Shown one piece after another: positions 13,180 through 25,001 of a stretch of DNA of 64,000 nt. Within the stretch, counting starts at the first letter, position 1, and each line of letters starts with the position of its first letter. Source of the DNA: Polytrichum commune (taxonomy: Eukaryota; Streptophyta; Polytrichopsida; Polytrichales; Polytrichaceae); contig OX485806.1 of NCBI GenBank assembly GCA_950295325.1, positions 17,360,001 through 17,424,000 of the forward strand, in the 5' to 3' direction. A program made the translations under genes and the position numbers. The notes below the pieces were generated by a model. It ran no database searches and was not told the origin of the DNA. It saw only the letters and a list, made by a program, of their open reading frames with translations.

Positions 13180-13205
13180 CCCTAAACCCTAAACCCTAAA
13201 CCCTA
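13180..13205 (+). repeat. Interstitial plant telomere repeat
   Basis: Three perfect CCCTAAA units plus CCCTA. This is the Arabidopsis-type telomere motif, here in an internal position. Confidence 0.9.
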
Positions 13206-13206
13206 G

Positions 13207-15590
13207 GCCACATCAGTGGCATTTTTTTGCTATTTAGGTGTGCATTGGTGGTCAATTATTTCCTGTTATGTATCTTGGTACCTTGGTGAAAGTGTCATGT
13301 GTCCATTCATATAATTTTTTTTGTCCAATTCTAATACTAGACGTTCCTTTTACGTGTGGGCGTGATTATATGTATATTTGGACTTGTTTGGTGCCACATG
13401 TAAAGTTGGGCAATTGCTATTCAATACATATTTGGTTCTATTGGTACACACTTGAACGATGAGTGTGAGGAAAAAATTTGGGATCGTTCCGATTGATTCT
13501 TGTTGTCCTTTTCATTCCTTGATCTTAAGGTGAACAATTAAGACAACACTCCTGAATGTCCTTTAAGGAATCAAAAGGATATCTTAGATGACCCTATTCC
13601 TTCTAAATTAACTTTGTTAGTGTACTCGATATGGAGTATGAAATGTAGGTATGATCCAAAATATGCTTCACAATACAAATCTAAGCATACCAAGCATGTG
13701 AAGTTATCCAAAAAAGTCCGTTTTCCGTTAGACGGCCAAAAGTAGTACCCTAACCGTGAATGGCCCCAACAAGAACTATGGAAACATGTCTATGGAGCAA
13801 ATACCTCCATTTCACAAGGAGTGGGCTAGTGGGCCAAACATACAACATGGAACGTGTTGGCAATACACAAAGGAAACTTTCTTTGAGACATATGTTGATA
13901 TTTCCCTAAAGATTTTCAGATGTGGTTAATGTGTGGTTGTCTATGCTATTGAGGTGTTTGCAACGCATTGAAGATGTCATGGTGGATATGAAGCACTCTC
14001 AAGTTGAAAATCTTAGATTGCGCACGAGGGGATCTCTGGTCTTCTTCAAGGTATGCAATAATCACACAATCACTTGAAGTGAAGTGGAGGATCCATAGTT
14101 CCAACTCCATTGTTGTAGCAATTTGCAATTTATGTATTATCACCAAATTGTGCTCTAAGATTTATAGTTGGCTCTCATATATGTGTGTGCAAGAGTAGGG
14201 GTCCTAAATCCCTCCTACAAAGGGATGCATATTGCAACCCCCGCAATGTAATTGATGCCCTACCCACTAGTATGTGTGGGCAGGGCATGAGTAGACTTCC
14301 TCATTTCACATCAACAATTGATTAGGCTAGGTACCCTATAAGCACACTTCAATAAATTAATTAAAAAGGGACCAAAAACACTCACAATGGTTTTTTGGGG
14401 ATTATGAAGGTGAGAATCTAGAGTAGTTTGTAATCACTCAAAAAGTTGCCCCGGAAGGCTGTCAAAACATGCATCTTTGTTAAGAGGACTCTTATTTGTA
14501 GCATATTCGATCTTACATTTGAGTGGTGTGTGGTTAGGTGTAGATATGAGAGTGGACCCCCAAAAAAACATGTCTACAAAAGATATTGGACTACCTGCTC
14601 AATATTTGTCAACCATTCTAAACTCAATAATCAAGATAATTAGGGTTTCTTTTTTTTTTAGGGGGAGGGGGGAGGCGCTACTTAATCGTTTTATAACTCC
14701 TGCATTTGGAATTTTGAAAACAACAACAACATGGAAGATCGATTCTTTTGATAGATTGTTACAAACATCTCAAAACACATTCACATATCAAAGAAATACA
14801 CTAACTTTGAAATCCAAGATCATATTCTTGGCAAACAACAAACTAACCATTTTGGACATATTTACTTTAGTGGTCATTTGAATGCCATGCGCCTAGATGT
14901 GATGACATTGGTAATTTTATTTTTTATGCGACCTACGTTACTAGAGTTTGGTAGGAGGAGTTGAATGAAATTTTGGCATTATGTTCTTGAAGAAGCACGC
15001 TCCAATGAGTGAAGCAGAGAGTCTTAATAGATGGATGGGTATTTTTGAAAGTTGTTTGAAAAGTTGAAGGACTTAGTCCTTAAACTGGAGGTGGCATGCA
15101 GTCCGTATTTGAATTTCGATTTTGGTTTTGCCTCTCATGCATCTATGTTATGTTATCATTGTGTTGACTCTTCTTACTCCTTTTCATAGTTGTCAGCAGT
15201 CAGTTCAAGGGGCAACACCATTTAATACATGACTTTGTATTCTGAACAGATAACCAAAGTGACTCCCTAACAGCCTTGCATTCTGGGCCCAAAAGCACAT
15301 CACACAAACAAATCTCACTTTGTTAGTAGCACAAATATATCCTAGTCACTTTAGATCGAGTACATGTATGAGAGAAAATTAAAGCATCTTACGTAATATT
15401 TGAGCAATTGTGGATTAAACAGTTTAAACAGCTGTGATTGATGTCAAATTATTCTCCTTTAAAGTTTGCGTAAGAGTAATTGCTTGCTACAGATTTCCTT
15501 TCATGTTTTGACCATAAGCTTTTCCTTTCGGTGTCGCAATCCAAACAAAGCAAACTAAAACCCATCACAACCACAACACAAGTATACTAA
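13207..15590. other. No gene seen
   Basis: It contains repeat family A copy 2 (14508-14645). The 134-codon frame at 14477-14881 overlaps that repeat and shows no motif, so it is not called as a gene. Confidence 0.5.
14508..14645 (+). repeat. Dispersed repeat family A, copy 2 (partial)
   Basis: It matches the left part of the family: ATTTGAGTG, ACATGTCTAC, GATATTGGACTACCTGCTCA, TTTGTCAACCATTCTA. The right part is missing and a T9/G-rich tract follows. Confidence 0.5.
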
Positions 15591-15965
15591 GGGCCGCTTC
15601 ACACTATGGCCGAAGGTCGAGAGGCCATCGATTTCCACCAATCAGATTGCAAGAAACCAAGAATTTGGCCTCTCCACCCTTCACACTAGAGGCCAAAGTC
15701 CAAAGGTTGTCGCAATTTAAAATACCTGCATGGCGATGTTTTTTGACCAAGGCGACGGACTCTCGAAGGAAGTTTGGATCAGATAGGAATGGAAACCCAA
15801 ACTATGGCCGAGAGGCTCTTAATTTTTTTTCATGAAAAATAAAAAACTGACAACATCTTGGCCGTTAGATTGGAGGGCTTGTTTTGGGTAGGGAACAAAG
15901 TGGGATGCTCCTTCTTCCTTCTTCCTTTGGGCTTGGCCTTTGGGGGCTTCACACTATGCCCGCCC
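15591..15965. mobile_element. PIF/Harbinger-type nonautonomous element
   Basis: It begins GGGCCGCTTCACACTATGG, ends ATGCCCGCCC, and is flanked by TAA on both sides (15588-15590, 15966-15968). Only about 10 terminal bases are inverted. The word CTTCACACTA instead recurs in direct orientation at ~15597, ~15683 and ~15947. That spacing resembles the short elements at 24887 and 28015, so this copy may be a short MITE plus an extra fragment. The A/T-rich centre has no coding frame. Confidence 0.6.
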
Positions 15966-16044
15966 TAAGGCTCCAATGCCTATATTTTATTGGCTATTTT
16001 CAGCCATTTCTTTGGACTCTCAACATGGTGTGAAGCAACCCTAA

Positions 16045-16204
16045 TAGCCCACCCACACTTACTGATGCATGCCACCAATGAATGGTTCCTTCCAACAGGG
16101 GCCACTTTTGGAGTCGGTTTGGTTAGTGAGAGCCACTGGATGTAACCAGTGTTGGTACTCACCGTTCACTGGTGGGGCACACAAGCAAGTGTGGATGGGC
16201 CATA
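16045..16204. mobile_element. Tourist-like MITE, copy 1
   Basis: It starts TAGCCCACCCACACTTACTG. The right end reverse complements to TATGGCCCATCCACACTTGC, and CACCA(A/G)TGAA follows inside both arms. It is ~160 bp long and alignable throughout with the copy at 22031-22193. Flanking TAA/AAT suggests an eroded three-base target. Confidence 0.7.
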
Positions 16205-16442
16205 AATCACACCCACGTAATTTCTTCTTTGAACAATTAAATCCAAAGTGATCTTTGCAGACAGACAAGGGCGAGTGAATGGATGATTTAGATTGCATAC
16301 ATAATAAACCTTTGATACTTGTGGTGATGGGTTTTGCTGATTGATCGATCTATAGAGGCATGACATGATTAACTCTCTATCTAACTCCTGAACTAATTAT
16401 GGGACATGTTAAACATGCTCTATGTATGTATGTTGTCATCGG

Positions 16443-16535
16443 GGCTGGGGCGAACCAACCCGTACCTCGGTTTCTTGGAGGCAAGGGTTTAGGCATCCAA
16501 CAAAGAACGAATGTATGGGTTGGTTCGCCCAAACC
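16443..16535. mobile_element. 93-bp inverted-repeat element with 10-bp target duplication
   Basis: TTGTCATCGG flanks the segment perfectly on both sides (16433-16442 and 16536-16545). The ends are inverted repeats of 23 bp with three mismatches: GGCTGGGGCGAACCAACCC.. against GGTTTGGGCGAACCAACCC.. Long target duplications of 9-10 bp and G-starting ends point to a Mutator-type MITE. Superfamily is inferred. Confidence 0.65.
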
Positions 16536-17885
16536 TTGTCATCGGATGTTCAAGAAGGCAATTGGGCCGCTTTTACTTTCACCCACCACTACCTTAAATA
16601 ATTTAGTCTGGGCATTAGGTAAGGTGGGAAGCAGCCACCTCAGCCTCATATGGGGTTGTGTCATGTGTCCACGTGTCGTCCACCTAGGACGCATAGCCCT
16701 ATCCATACCCTAGAAAGCCCAAAAGGATGATTCTTGGATTTTCTCGCTTTTCCATTTCAGTTGGGAGTCACAACACCTAAGTTAGGCCAGTCTACTAGGC
16801 ACGGCTACACAGACAACAAGACCTTTATTATGCAGTGGATCATTTCGGTGTCAAACTAAATAATAATAAAGAAGTTACCTTCTTTCTCATGGCCCAATTT
16901 CAGGGATGGATTCTCACTCTAAAACCCTAAAAACTAGGGTTGGTTGCTGCATGACCGTCTTCCTTTGAGGTAGGTCAGGGTTTAAGGGCACGGTCAAGCC
17001 TGGGATATACACAATCAGATCTTCAAAGTAACATATATATCTATATATATATGCCGGTGCAGTCGTAGAAGTTGAGCAAACAATATATTATTACTTCTAA
17101 GTTAACTCTTGAGAGACCAAGCTTGATCACCAAATGGGCTGACTAGCTAGCTTGCGGGATTTTCAACACTCTGAGCGAGATATATGCCCGCCATTTAGGA
17201 TGGATTAGGTCAGGCTTTTGAGCAGCCAGTCTAGTAGTTGGGGGTGGGCTAAGCATGTGTGCGGCTGAATATATAGATAGATTTAGGCGGCCGTCCTCGC
17301 CTCCTAAGTATATATGTTTGTGCATTCTTAAAGTGTCTGGCATGGGGATTGATTACAAGTAGTTTGCACACGAAGGAAAGTCCGAGTTCGTAATATGAAA
17401 GGCCAGAGAGAGCACGGCACACGAGGCCGCTCATTTTGGAAGAGAAGGAGCATTGGCTAGATAACTATTTGAGTGACGAAGCCACGTAAATAAATATGGA
17501 TGACTATACGAATGATATCATCCAAATTTATACACATTGAGCAAAAGTTAGCGACCTCAGTCCGTTTTTTGATTGTCACCGATATTTCAAGTTATTTCAT
17601 TCATAAATAGCATGAAACAATGACGAAATGTACCCGTCTTTTGATTTTAGAATTAAAAACGGTTGGTGCATAGCATGGGTAGAAATCGTTGGATGAGGTT
17701 CGCCAATCTAGTGCTTCTTCTTCAAAACTGAAGTAGGGAAAACAATGTTGTTATTTAGAGGCTATTGCATACCGACGATTTGTCTTTCACTTCCTAATTC
17801 TTGCGGTTGTTGGCTGGGGGACTTTGTTTCTCAACACCTACCATGGGGGGTATGGTAAAATCATGGGCCACTGTAGATTTATGAT

Positions 17886-18061
17886 TGATTCATCTTGATT
17901 TAAACTCACTAGATTAAGTTGGGGTTTCCTTAATCTTTAATTAAAGCGTTAATTTTGGTAAAATAAGAACTCCTCGGACTCTGCATAGCCTTAGCCTATC
18001 ATTGTTTTCACCCTCCCTTTGGTAATTAGGTCCTACGAAACATCACTCCTAGTTGGAGTAA
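17886..18061 (+). repeat. Dispersed repeat family C, copy 1
   Basis: It shares GATTCATCTTGATTTAAACT..TTGGGGTTT with 20408-20450. It shares GGACTCTGCAT, TTTTCACCCTCCC, TTGGTA, and TACGAAACATCAC with 21199-21271. A reversed relative lies at 33180-33420. Confidence 0.5.
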
Positions 18062-18359
18062 GCAACTACATACCATGAGAGAGGGTAAAAACAGAAAGAG
18101 GCACTTTTTAACATGGAAGTTTTATTTATTTATGGTTTGATTGACTTCTAGAAAGGGGTTTCTATCATGATTTAGTCTAATGGGATCCAAGAGATTCTAC
18201 AACGGAGGGCACACTTTCCAACTACACTTCTCCATCGTACACTAGTTGTGCGGAAACAATTGACGTGGGCCGCTCTAATTGTCTACTTGAGGTTCAAGAC
18301 CTAGGTTTTCCCCCTCAATGTGCCTTCAGCCTTTTGACCAATGCCTTACATCAAACAAA

Positions 18360-19150
18360 ATGGTCACTTTACATCAAAAGTAGCACAATAAAATATCCAC
18401 CCACATCAATATCAATGTGGCCCAAAATAACATTAACCTAGATATTTGACATGGCCTGAAAGTCCACTTGGCTTAAATTTCTCCTTACAATAATTAATGT
18501 GGGTTCCGCAAAATTATTGTGGCCCACACAAATGGGACTATTTAATGTAGTTGCTAAGAACCAAAAATCCATGTTGCTACCATTGTGGCATGGCATCAAT
18601 CAAGAAATTCGCATGTTATTTATCTTATTAAAAGATCCTCCTAATTGTTGTTGTTGTTGTTGTTGTCGTCGTTGTTTTTTATTTTATTTTATTTTATTTT
18701 TTTGGGTTTTGGGTGAGAATATGGATTCCCACAAATTGGCCTAAAACTAAAGACACCCACTCGATACAATATTTATTTTCCCTCCATTTCCACTTTTCCA
18801 ATGATATGTACACTAAACAATCACACAAATTTTCTAGTCAAGGTGGAAACAATGTGGGTCCAAGACCCCGTGTCTTCCTCTAAGTCTTCATGAAGATTTA
18901 TGACCAACTCCATACATGAACGAAAATAATTAACCTACATTAAAAGAAGCACAAAAATAAATAATCACGCACATTAATTTCCTAGGAAAACCAATATTGT
19001 TGCCCATGCATGCTTTGAAAATTACTTGAGCCACATTAATTCGCATTATGAGAATTATCATGGTCTCTAGAAAATTACAATGGCCCACAATCATAGGACT
19101 TTTCCATCTACTTGTCATGAAACTTGAGCCCCATTCATCATGAACATGAC
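18360..19150. repeat. Diverged duplicated block
   Basis: Two portions (~18360-18620 and ~18920-19150) share the order AGTAGCACAA/AGAAGCACAA, CACATTAAT, TGTGGCCCA/ATGGCCCACA, GGGACTATT/AGGACTTTT. Identity is low, so this is an old duplication. Confidence 0.35.
18645..18700. repeat. Microsatellites (TTG)n and (ATTTT)n
   Basis: TTG units pass into TCG units and then into about four ATTTT units. Confidence 0.85.
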
Positions 19151-19257
19151 CGAATCCTTTATGCTCTTAACGTAACTTACATGTTAGGCATAGCTGCACT
19201 GTTGCTAGCACCATGACAATTCCCATCAATCGATTATGGAGAATGTGGTAAACCCAT

Positions 19258-19408
19258 CCCCCCCCCCCCTAAAAAAAAAAAAAGATAGAGAGAGACTCCC
19301 ACCATTTCATACCAGTCTAGGTTCCACCAGACCAATCAAATTTTTGTAACCCCAATTGAAATATGAAAATACATATGTACTATACTATATATATATATAT
19401 ATATATAT
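19258..19408. repeat. C12/A12 tract and (TA)n microsatellite
   Basis: Twelve C at 19258-19269 precede a run of A. An alternating AT tract occupies 19386-19408. Confidence 0.9.
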
Positions 19409-19599
19409 TGCATTTTCACCTTCCTTCATGTGTAGCATTGATGAATTCACTTCAGAGAGAGCGAACTATTGCACACATCTCTCCATACAACTCCACCTAG
19501 CTAGAGCCCCCTATTTCCCTCCTATTCACCATGTCATAAAGGGGCCGTAAAGGACACAACAAGGAACATAAAATACCGTTGCAACCAAGGCTTGTTGGT

Positions 19600-20040
19600 C
19601 GCCGTAACTCATCCCATGTATGGCCCCCATGCTAGGGTCACGCCGGTTCCCACCAATCGGGACGCAGCGGCATGAAAGGCTATGCTTCTCGGTCGGTCGG
19701 TCGGTCGGTCCCTCTCCCCCTCCCCCTCCCCGGGGCCGAATGGGACCCTTTCTTTCTTTATTTCCTTCTTTCTTTCACTGCACCCAAGCTGGGCTTGAAT
19801 GTGACTGGAGGTGTTGGCGCGTGCACGGCCATTGAGATCGAGGATCCGAGGGCCCACGTTGGGCTCCGTCGTGCAAGGCCGAATGGCCGACCCGACCGCC
19901 TCCTCAACCCCACTTGCATTGCTTGGCATGGCATTGGGCAACATGAACTTGGCCAAGGCCCAATGGCCGGGGGCGGGAGGGATATGGGAATCGTGGGGAT
20001 CCTTTTGTTTATTTGTTTGCACTTTCCGGTCGTCCACTAG
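19600..20040. other. GC-rich island, function unknown
   Basis: This ~440-bp segment is far richer in G and C than its surroundings. It contains (GGTC)5 at 19691-19710, CTCCCC repeats and several CpG-bearing words. It is open in four overlapping frames on both strands (71-142 codons), which is the usual by-product of high GC content. No motif supports any of them. Candidates are a fragment of a captured gene, a promoter/5' exon, or a GC-rich repeat. Confidence 0.5.
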
Positions 20041-20282
20041 AAAGAATTACTACGTCCTACCTTGCGCCCTAGGTTATATACCTACTCGATTCCGAAGGGG
20101 TGACTAGTGTAGAGTAATCCCCTCTAGGTTGTTCGTTATTCCATTCTTATTTGAGCTCTAAGTGGTTTAGGGATTTTGAAGTATTCAAATGTTTTCACCT
20201 TCACAAGTGGATCGGGGGTTCAAGGGTAGCTTTGACCTCAATGTCGGGGCTACTTTACGATAACAATTCCAAGGCTCTATGA

Positions 20283-20450
20283 TAGAAATTGTTGTTTTCA
20301 CCCTCCCTTTCAGTGGGTGTAGCGAACATTTACCCATTTGTGTGGGTTCCATTTCACGACATGTACGAGGGGGATTAAAAACCTTTTGCCTTTTCGGGTT
20401 TGTTGGTGATTCATCTCAATTTAAGTTCATTAAATCAATTGGGGTTTGTG
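20283..20450 (+). repeat. Dispersed repeat family C, copy 2
   Basis: It carries TTGTTTTCACCCTCCCTTT followed by GATTCATCTCAATTTAAGTT..TTGGGGTTTG, matching 17886-18061 with the blocks in a different order. Confidence 0.4.
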
Positions 20451-20763
20451 ACCCAGGTTTAGGGGTAATTTGTCTACAAACCGTCAATGACGGGTTTTAC
20501 AATACTAATCATCGTTTTCATCTCCCTCTCTCTCTCGCTTCACCCCAACCCTTGGTAGGTGGCACAAAACTTTGCCCTACGAAGGGGGGGGGGTTAAAAA
20601 CATGTCCCCCATCAAGTATGTTGTTAATTCTCGTAAATTTGGTCCCACTATACTTAATTGGGGTCTTTTGCCATGAGAGGTTACACCTAAATGATCTCGG
20701 TTCCCAACACCTACATAGGGGTGGTCTAGGTTCCTAACACCTACTGAAAGGTCATAGTACTAA

Positions 20764-21121
20764 GGGTTGGTTTAGACTATAGTGAAGAAGTGCACTGATC
20801 GGTCAAGAATCTAAGCCCAAGACAAGGTTATTTGAGGCAATGGTTGGTATGGTGGACAACATAAGTCTTTTTTAGATTTTAAAAAACCCAAGATGGAGTA
20901 CTCCGGAGGTATGTCTTGTCCCAGGGTTTCAGGTTGCCTGAGAAACTTGACCTTTGGAGAATTCCCTTAGCAAAGTTTGTTGCCATGTTGGCAACCATGT
21001 CATTTCTCATTTATGCTTGAAGTTCTCCACTAGAGAAGCCTTGGTTGTATTGTAAAATTTTGGGTTGGTAAAGAATCCATTTTGTAGCCAATCATACATT
21101 AGTTTAATGGTGAATTCACCC
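20764..21121 (+). mobile_element. Deletion derivative of the 6.5-kb PIF/Harbinger element
   Basis: It begins GGGTTGGTTTAGACTATAGT, ends ATTCACCC, and is bounded on both sides by TAA (20761-20763, 21122-21124), a classic PIF/Harbinger target duplication. The left 85 bp follow 6515-6600 (GGTCAAGAAT, CCAAGACA.GGTTAT, TGAGGCAA). The right half follows 7340-7530 (GCCATGT..GCAACCATGTCATTT, GTAGCCAATCA). The central ~700 bp including the transposase are missing. Confidence 0.7.
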
Positions 21122-21198
21122 TAATTTGACCTCGTTTGGTTAGTTCATGTCTTTGATCCTGAATGAAATGTCCGTTTGGCTTAAAAAATAAATCCTTG

Positions 21199-21271
21199 GA
21201 CTCTGCATTGCAATTAATGTTTTCACCCTCCCCCTTGGTAGGTACTACGAAACATCACCCTTGAATGAGCA
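21199..21271 (+). repeat. Dispersed repeat family C, copy 3
   Basis: GGACTCTGCATTGC, TTTTCACCCTCCC, TTGGTAGGTACTACGAAACA match 17978-18061. Confidence 0.5.
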
Positions 21272-21781
21272 CAAGAAGTCCCAGATTTGTCCAACGTGGG
21301 CGATACTTGGGTGAAATGAACCATGGATAAGTTAAAGCCAATATGAATAACTTTTTTTTTTCTTTTTTTACTATACTTGTTTTTAGAGGGTCTTGGTAGT
21401 ATCTATGGGGCTCGGTTCAAGAGCAAAACATCTATCTAGACCTGGCTAGGCCACATACTAATGTTAAAGTTAGTAGTGGAAGCGGTGGCACTACGCTTTG
21501 GAAGTAATACCAAGCCCGCAATAGGGCTAGTCGTTACTCCTTGGTAATAAAAAGAAGTTTCTCTTAATAGGGAGAGTTCAACTCTCTTTGAAATACACTA
21601 CTACCAGTAAGGATATGTCGTCCTACTCATAGTAACCTCACTGGATGTAACATACTGCAATTTTGCCAATGCATACAAGACAAAAACTTCCATCAAGGTG
21701 GGAAACTCTCTTACTAGTGTGGACCAATCGTTGGTCCTAGTGTGGACATGGTATAAGTATAATAATGGGTTGACCTCATAA

Positions 21782-21831
21782 ATAGATAGATAGATAAATA
21801 GATAAATAGATAAATAGATAGATAGATAGAG
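21782..21831. repeat. (GATA)n/(AATA)n microsatellite
   Basis: About twelve four-base units alternating GATA and AATA. Confidence 0.9.
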
Positions 21832-22030
21832 TTGCTCCATACCTTTTCCTACTCTTGTGGCCCATCAAGCCCACCCTAGGTATCCCCCCCCCTGACCTCC
21901 CATTGGCTCTCCTTGAAAGGTAAAGTATTGCCATATTGATGGGTAGCAATAAACGGTAAGTAGATCACAATAATTACCATTGTGAGGATACTTATTGCAT
22001 TGTAGTAGGTTGTCATCACTTGATTACTTA

Positions 22031-22193
22031 TAGCATGCCCACACTTTATTGGTGCGGGCGACCAGTGAATGGCTCCTACTAGCAAGGGCCACTGTTACCT
22101 CGGGTTTCGCCAATGTTAGCCACTAGAAGTAACCGTTGTTGGTAAGAATTGTTCATTGGTGGCATATATGCACCAGTAAGTGTGGGCGGGCTA
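22031..22193. mobile_element. Tourist-like MITE, copy 2
   Basis: It starts TAGCATGCCCACAC and ends GTGTGGGCGGGCTA. It is flanked by TTA at 22028-22030 and 22194-22196. The 163-bp body (GAATGGCTCCT, GGGCCACTG, GTAACCG.TGTTGGTA) aligns with 16045-16204. The TTA target duplication places it with PIF/Harbinger (Tourist) MITEs. Confidence 0.75.
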
Positions 22194-23531
22194 TTAATCA
22201 ACAACTTGAAATTCACGAGTCCAGCTTGGAGATTGACGATTTAGCAAGGCCTTCAATTACGGGGCTAACTAGCTAATAGCAACCCCACACATGCAAGTGG
22301 CGATGGTCAGTGACTGCCTCCCACCAACATGGGTCACTCATTGGACCTTTCTTGCAGTGCCATCGACTGAATGCATGTAACAAATGGATTTTATAATCGT
22401 TTGTTGGGCCCCAACCCGCGAATGGACGAACTGAACAAGAAAGACATACATGCATGTTTTCCGGAATACGTTGCTTTCTTATTACAATATGTAAGTTTTT
22501 GAAGCTACACTACTACAGTTTGCATTGAACGCCACCAATTCTAATTGTCTTGCTCAAATACGAATTGTAAACCGCCCGTGGAGTGTCACCAACACTAAAT
22601 GTAGACGTTACATTGCTTGCCGTCCCTTGTAACAACTTTGGACACTGTAGATTTCCAATGTAGGTTGTTTACTAGTGGCCCACGCCAGTAAGTGTGGTGA
22701 CATGGCTATAAGCTGATGTGGCAAGACCCCAATCCTACAACATCCACATGGTGGGGACTTATGGTGGTTTGGGAGTTTGGGACTGTTGTGGGCAGTGTCA
22801 AATTCACTTTGGATGGGTTCTAAAAATAACATTTAAAAAATATTTTTTCCCAAAAAAAGAAATGGTACAAATATCAGTTACATTATGTCATATATGACAT
22901 GTGAATATAAGCATAATGCAATCAAACCACTAATACCCAATCAAAATATCAATCTTGAAGTGCTTGATTCACCTGCATACATTAATTCATCAACCACAAA
23001 ATTTAGAATGGGGCGTACTGAAAAGATGACAATCGACAACAACAAAACAGATAATTGACGAACATTGAAGGCATAATTTGTCAAGACCCTATTGTTTCCA
23101 AGTGCAACCAGTCACATGTCGACATCTTTCGGGGTTTTTTTTTTCTCATTTTTTTTCTAATTTTTTACCAACATTGTAAGAAACTTATTTATACCTCTTG
23201 CGGGACGGGTGTTTTCATTTTCAAACCGGTTTTGGGACATGTTGTTTTTTCTTTAACCTTTCCATGAACGGGTTGGTTTAGAAATCACCGGTTTTGAGAC
23301 GGGTTGCAACTTTTTGTTGCCTTTCAATTCAAGGTTTTTGGGCCAAAACTTTGTGAAAAATGAGCCCTGGTTGTGGGGAGCCTCTTGGGAGCTAGAGACA
23401 TGCTTTTAGAACGCACTCTTCACCACACCCACAAACTGACTGGGTCCACATTGGGATTGGGTGGATCCGTTTGGCCACTGCCCTGGCGGCCTCGAGTGTG
23501 TGGAAGGCTCGTTTCTTGGGATCATCATCGG

Positions 23532-23554
23532 CTTCTTCTTCTTCTTCTTCTTCT
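23532..23554. repeat. (CTT)n microsatellite
   Basis: About eight CTT units. Confidence 0.9.
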
Positions 23555-23939
23555 CCTCCGGCTAACCTAACCTTTGTTTAATTGTGGCCCTGGTTTGAAG
23601 TGACTCGATCATTCGACTCGCTCTCCATGGACCAACCGGTGCCTCACCTCCCACACTCCTAAATTTCTTTCCAAAATTGATGTCAACCGGGGGACTTCAA
23701 GTGCAGGCGGCGCTTGATCGTGCGTGCGTGTCATGCAGCTGCTATTTGGAGGGGGCGTTTGGAAGTGACTCGTGATGAGGAGCCAACCCTTTCTCCGAAC
23801 AGAGCCACTCGAAAGGATGATCAAAGTGCCTCAGGAGTCTTGCCAAATTTGGCAAGGATGAATGGAACAAGGCTTGGGTGCATGACAATTGACATATCGT
23901 TAGGGTTAGGTTCCGTGTAGGCCACTTGTCCACTAGAAT

Positions 23940-24420
23940 CTGGTGGGCAAGCGTCCTGCATGGAAACAACTCACCCTTAAGATTGTCGATACCTCCATCA
24001 TTGACACCGTTTTGAAACAGTGTTGGAGGGACTCTCAACTTCTCACTCAAACTGATGCTACTCAAGACTTGGCCGAGTGCACTAGAATCATAGACAATAG
24101 AAGCAAAGCAACTAAGGTTGAATCCGCCTGTGACTTCGAAGAGATCCTACGCAACGGGTGCAATGCCATGTATTGGCGTACGGGCCTTGGAAACAACATG
24201 GCTTGGGAATTGTAAGAGTGGACTTGCAATTGAGAGAAGTTGGGTCTTATTGAACGGGGTGCGTTGTTGACTGCACCACCAAACTTGGCTATGCTATTGA
24301 CCTTTAACGCCACAATCAAGGAAAGCAAACTCTTACAGTGGATGGGACAAAATGGGGCTCACATTACAAAGAATGTTTTTGGTCACATTGACGTTCCCAA
24401 CTTCATCACCAATGATTAAA
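23940..24420 (+). other. Protein-like fragment of unknown family
   Basis: The plus-strand frame at 23943-24215 (90 codons) has balanced composition (KIVDTSIIDTVLKQCWRDSQ, DNRSKATKVESACDFEEI). It continues past one stop with WMGQNGAHITKNVFGHIDVP before losing the frame. This looks more like decayed coding sequence than chance, but I recognise no domain and no start or splice signals. Confidence 0.3.
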
Positions 24421-24886
24421 CCTCTTAATGAGATTATAGTAAGGCCTTTGAATGTAGATCGATGAATGAACAACTTGATCTGTATGTACATGTGCATCTT
24501 AGTAGAAGCTTGAGGAAAATTTATGGCCATCACCCATACCAAACATGTGAATGACGGACTAAACTAGAAACGCTCACATGAAGTTTGGGCATGATTTTCA
24601 ACTATTGTTGGTGGTAGAGTGGGCATTTCATACCACTCTTGGTCGGGAGGCCATGGTCCACTTGGGTTGGGGCATGAGCTGAGGTTATGGTCTAAGTGAG
24701 ACCGGTGAAGACAAACGAGGGGCATTGCAAAGGGGAGTTTTGTAACTTCTTATTAGTGGCGATGCCCAATAAGATCCAACCTCATCAAAGTTGGTTAATT
24801 TGCCGCACCATCAGCACATGGAGTCTGCAAGGCCAATGCAATATGCCAAACGTTTACTTATGCTCATCACGAGACCGAGCAACTAA

Positions 24887-24998
24887 GGACCACTTTACAC
24901 TAGAGCTTGAGGGCCCTTGACCGGTGATATACAAATCATACGATTGGTCGAGAAGTTGAAGACGGTTTGAGTGCACTTCACACTAGACCCTTGGGGCC
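24887..24998. mobile_element. 112-bp PIF/Harbinger-type MITE
   Basis: It starts GGACCACTTTACACTAGAGC, ends CTTGGGGCC, and is flanked by TAA at 24884-24886 and 24999-25001. CTTTACACTAGA and CTTCACACTAGA occur in direct orientation ~85 bp apart, the same architecture as at 15591 and 28015. Confidence 0.65.
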
Positions 24999-25001
24999 TA
25001 A

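Larger units (their letters stand above)
16546..20763. other. Repeat-rich stretch without recognisable gene
   Basis: It contains a copy of repeat family C (17886-18061), a diverged duplicated block (18360-19150), microsatellites (18645-18700, 19258-19408) and the GC-rich island at 19600-20040. None of the frames shows a protein motif. Confidence 0.5.
21125..22027. other. No gene seen
   Basis: It contains repeat family C copy 3 (21199-21271) and the GATA microsatellite (21782-21831). Confidence 0.5.
22197..24886. other. Mostly unannotated; fragments of the Tourist-like family possible
   Basis: Words such as GTGGCCCACGCCAGTAAGTG (~22676) echo the ends of the 22031 MITE. A direct pair around ACGGGT and ACCGGTTTTG.GAC lies at ~23200-23310. 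See 23940-24420 for a protein-like stretch. Confidence 0.4.

Noticed and set aside
16399-16713. 104-codon open frame
   Set aside because: It spans the 93-bp inverted-repeat element and its flanks; no motif.
19609-20107. Overlapping frames of 71-142 codons
   Set aside because: Several frames on both strands are open together because of GC content; none shows a motif.
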